Shown here in pieces: positions 62,149-64,000 of a stretch of DNA of 64,000 nt; position 1 is the stretch's first letter, and each line of letters starts with the position of its first letter. A program made the translations under genes and the position numbers. The stretch is from Erythrobacter sp. GTDB taxonomy: Bacteria > Pseudomonadota > Alphaproteobacteria > Sphingomonadales > Sphingomonadaceae. The notes beneath the pieces are model-generated. The model was given only the letters and a program-made list of their open reading frames with translations. It ran no database searches and was not told the origin of the DNA. The DNA lies in contig CP073261.1 of the NCBI GenBank assembly GCA_019739335.1, positions 1,432,818 through 1,496,817 on the forward strand, given 5' to 3'.

Positions 62149-63060
62149 TTACCGGGGCGGCTGCAAGTTTCCTTCTCTCCATCGCGCCCGAATCATGTCC
62201 GAAGTTTCGCGGCTTCCATCGTGGCTCCAGCCCGGCTCCCGCCAGAGGTAGGACAACTTGTGCCGCCACGGCGCGCGCGCGATATCGCGGGCAATGGCCA
62301 CCCATTCGTGGAACACCGCCTTCAGCACGTTGAAGCTGCCGAGCTGGTGAACGATCCCATACCGAATGCGGTCCGCATCGTCCTCGGGTGAGAATGTGCC
62401 GAACACCCGGTCCCAGACGATAAAAGTTCCCGCGTAATTGCGATCGAGATAGCGCGCGTTCACCGCGTGATGGACTCGGTGGTGCGAGGGCGTGTTCATC
62501 ACTGCTTCGAACCAGCGCGGCATCCTCCCGATCGCTTCGGTATGGATCCAGAACTGGTAGATCAGGTTGAACCCGCCACAGACCAGGATCATTCCCGGCT
62601 CCAATCCCGCCAGCGCCAGCGGCAGCCGGAACACGAACGACAGCGCGACAAACCCCGTCCAGCTCTGCCGCAGCGCCGTCGAGAGGTTGTAGTGCTGACT
62701 GGAATGGTGGTTGACGTGGCTCGCCCAGAACCAGCGCACCCGGTGCGCGCTGCGGTGGAAGCAATAATAGGCCAGATCGTCGAGCACGAAGCACAACGGC
62801 CAGGCCCACCAGGCCCAGCCGATCTCGACCGGCGCGATGCTGTGAGCCCAGACCAGCAGTCCCGCCACCGCCCCGCCAGCGAATCCACTCGCCACCGTGC
62901 TCCCCAGTCCGATGGCAAGCGAAGTCGCGGTGTCGCGCGATTCGTAGGCTGCCGGATTGCGCTTCCTTGCCCACAGCAGTTCGGCGACGATCAGTAACAC
63001 GAATACGGGAATGGCATAGGCGACAGGATCGAAAGGCATGTTGTCAGCTAGCATCCTCAT
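62149..63060 (-). CDS. sterol desaturase / fatty acid hydroxylase-family membrane enzyme
   Basis: The product has 303 residues with several membrane helices. The His clusters of the di-iron family are present: HRSAHRVRWFWASHVNHHSSQHYN, IHTEAIG and HHRVHHAVNARYLDRNYAG. Members hydroxylate or desaturate lipids such as sterols, fatty acids or carotenoids; the substrate here is unknown. The longest start is given; MPFDPVAYAIPVF at 63039 fits the family N-terminus equally well. With the long start it overlaps the upstream gene by 17 bases. Confidence 0.9.
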   Translation of the reverse strand: MRMLADNMPFDPVAYAIPVFVLLIVAELLWARKRNPAAYESRDTATSLAIGLGSTVASGFAGGAVAGLLVWAHSIAPVEIGWAWWAWPLCFVLDDLAYYCFHRSAHRVRWFWASHVNHHSSQHYNLSTALRQSWTGFVALSFVFRLPLALAGLEPGMILVCGGFNLIYQFWIHTEAIGRMPRWFEAVMNTPSHHRVHHAVNARYLDRNYAGTFIVWDRVFGTFSPEDDADRIRYGIVHQLGSFNVLKAVFHEWVAIARDIARAPWRHKLSYLWREPGWSHDGSRETSDMIRARWREGNLQPPR

Positions 63061-63442
63061 GCTGCGCCGCCCAGTCTCCTGCCGAATCGCCGAGCCGCAG
63101 GGTGAACGCGCTTAGGCCGATATTCTTGCAAACGATGGTGAGCCTGCCGTCACTGGCCGATAGTCTGGCGGATGGGAGCAGCACCCGCGCTACGAACTGC
63201 CCGCCGTGGGGCGCAAGCAGCGCAATCCGGCCATCCCTGTCGCGCGCAATGGCTCCGCTCCCCTCGCTATCGAGCGCCAGAGCAATCGGTTCGAACCCAC
63301 CGGGAGCCAGCCGCAGCATCTCGCGCGCTTCGGCTTCCGAACCGAGCAGTCCACCTTTGGAAAAGCCGAGAAAATGCACCAGCAGAACCAGCGCCACCAC
63401 TGCGCCGAGCGATGCGGTAAACTGTGCAACCTGACCTGTCAT
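63044..63442 (-). CDS. membrane-anchored protein of unknown function
   Basis: The product has 132 residues from the ATG at 63442; a longer frame reaches 63493 without a ribosome site. A single N-terminal helix (about 8-28, LGAVVALVLLVHFLGF) precedes a beta-rich domain (FEPIALALDSEGSGAIARDRDGRIALLAPHGGQFVARVL; RLTIVCKNIGLSAFTLRLGD). No family is recognised with certainty. It overlaps the start of the sterol desaturase-family gene and is probably co-transcribed with it. Confidence 0.65.
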   Translation of the reverse strand: MTGQVAQFTASLGAVVALVLLVHFLGFSKGGLLGSEAEAREMLRLAPGGFEPIALALDSEGSGAIARDRDGRIALLAPHGGQFVARVLLPSARLSASDGRLTIVCKNIGLSAFTLRLGDSAGDWAAQHEDAS

Positions 63443-63493
63443 TACCAACCCAATTCCTGCTCCCAAATATCTACCGAAAGCGCCGCTTCGCAT

Positions 63494-63675
63494 TCAAATC
63501 GTGGGGCCAAACCGGCGCCAATAGGTAGCATTCTTAAATCATTCGCATCGGCCCGGATTTGCGTCTATAAGCCCGCAACTGGAGTGGCGGGCAAGTCCAT
63601 CGCTTCCGGTCGGCGGGAATATCGTCCGTATCGCCGGCTTGAGTGGCAGGACGCGGTCAAGGGTTTTTGGTTTAC
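63494..63675 (+). promoter_or_regulatory. upstream region and probable long 5' leader of the cold-shock gene
   Basis: A possible -10 element tataag (63566-63571) with ttcgca (63542-63547) 18 bases upstream would give a leader of about 100 bases before the ATG at 63676. Long, foldable leaders are usual in cold-shock mRNAs. No known riboswitch or thermosensor motif was recognised. Confidence 0.3.
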
Positions 63676-64000
63676 ATGGGTTACGACAAAGGACGTCGCG
63701 GGCGGGGACGCGACAAGCGGGATGGTTTCGGAGAAGAAGGGTTCGATCCTTTCGGCGAACCCAAGCCGATGGAAAGCGGCGGCTGGCGCAGCGGCGGCAA
63801 TGATCGCTTTGGCGGTGGTGGCGGCGGTGATCGCTTCGGCGGCGGCGGCGGCAGCAGCTTCGGCGGTGGCAACCGCGGCGGTGGTGGCGGCTTCAGCGGC
63901 GGCCCGCGTGGCGGTGGCGCCGGCGGTGCTCCGCGCGGTCCGGGTGGCGGCGGTGGCGGCATGCCCGCGCAGGTCGTCGGCACCGGCCAGGGCAAGGTCA
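63676..64000 (+). CDS. cold-shock-domain protein with Gly/Arg-rich N-terminal extension (3' truncated)
   Basis: The open frame starts MGYDKGRRGRGRDKRDGFGEEG and runs to the window end without a stop (108 codons). About 60 residues are Gly-rich with Arg, Asp, Phe and Ser (SGGNDRFGGGGGGDRFGG). The end, MPAQVVGTGQGKV, is the start of a cold-shock domain (usually followed by KFFNxxKGFGFI, outside the window). Sphingomonads have such long CspA-like RNA chaperones with RGG-type tails. The assignment rests on the last few residues and the known architecture. Confidence 0.75.
   Translation, partial: MGYDKGRRGRGRDKRDGFGEEGFDPFGEPKPMESGGWRSGGNDRFGGGGGGDRFGGGGGSSFGGGNRGGGGGFSGGPRGGGAGGAPRGPGGGGGGMPAQVVGTGQGKV

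Overview
The window is about 64 kb of GC-rich chromosome. It looks like an alphaproteobacterium of the Sphingomonadales, most likely a marine Erythrobacteraceae-type organism. The evidence is the gene content: CtrA with Asp51 and an Ala-Ala C-terminus, MipZ instead of a MinD-type positioning protein, an FNR-type regulator beside a complete cbb3 oxidase cluster, DUF2093 next to xseA, OmpA-like proteins with very long proline linkers, and a glycine-rich N-terminal extension on a cold-shock protein. Taxonomy is inferred from gene content only; there is no rRNA in the window. Almost everything is core chromosome. I see no prophage, transposase, integrase, CRISPR array or toxin-antitoxin pair.

Layout. 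1-5.8 kb: tail of an M48-type protein, a DsbA-like oxidoreductase, a LytS/LytTR two-component pair, nadC, and a membrane protein translationally coupled to a periplasmic RNase T2. 5.8-17.4 kb: tadA, rpmB, a minus-strand run xseA-DUF2093-M23 peptidase-phytase-like esterase, purD (whose start codon overlaps that of xseA), prs, glpX, hom and several unknown proteins. An elaborate nested inverted-repeat element (14157-14423) lies between glpX and a small secreted protein. 17.7-21.5 kb: a TonB-ExbB-ExbD-ExbD energy-transduction operon, then a second block with a third ExbD and a divergent ExbD-like protein that has lost the proton-coupling Asp. 21.5-29.2 kb: an Lhr-like helicase, a BON-domain protein, two secreted proteins, a phosphoglucomutase/phosphomannomutase, a small J-domain protein and mipZ. 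29.3-41 kb: panC, an FNR-type regulator, ompW and the operon ccoN-O-Q-P-G-H-I-S plus a small Cys protein and hemN, with two FNR-type boxes between ompW and ccoN. 41-50.6 kb: tRNA-Gly, sucC, cysQ, an OmpA lipoprotein-like protein, a CNNM/CorC-type transporter, ctrA, trmB, an AraC regulator, hisN and a beta-barrel protein. 50.7-56.8 kb: translation genes rpmI-rplT, pheST and prfC. 56.9-63.1 kb: an FMN-binding protein, an EEP-family phosphodiesterase, PII-amtB-PII nitrogen genes behind a sigma-54 promoter, an OmpA porin with a 28-residue proline run, and a sterol-desaturase-family enzyme. The window ends inside a cold-shock-domain gene.

Functional logic. The best defined modules are microaerobic respiration (FNR regulator, cbb3 oxidase with its assembly factors, anaerobic haem synthesis by HemN, OmpW), nitrogen sensing and ammonium uptake (two PII proteins around AmtB), TonB-dependent uptake energetics, and the CtrA/MipZ cell-cycle pair. 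Overlapping ATGA or GTGA stop/start junctions are very common and were used to choose several start codons.
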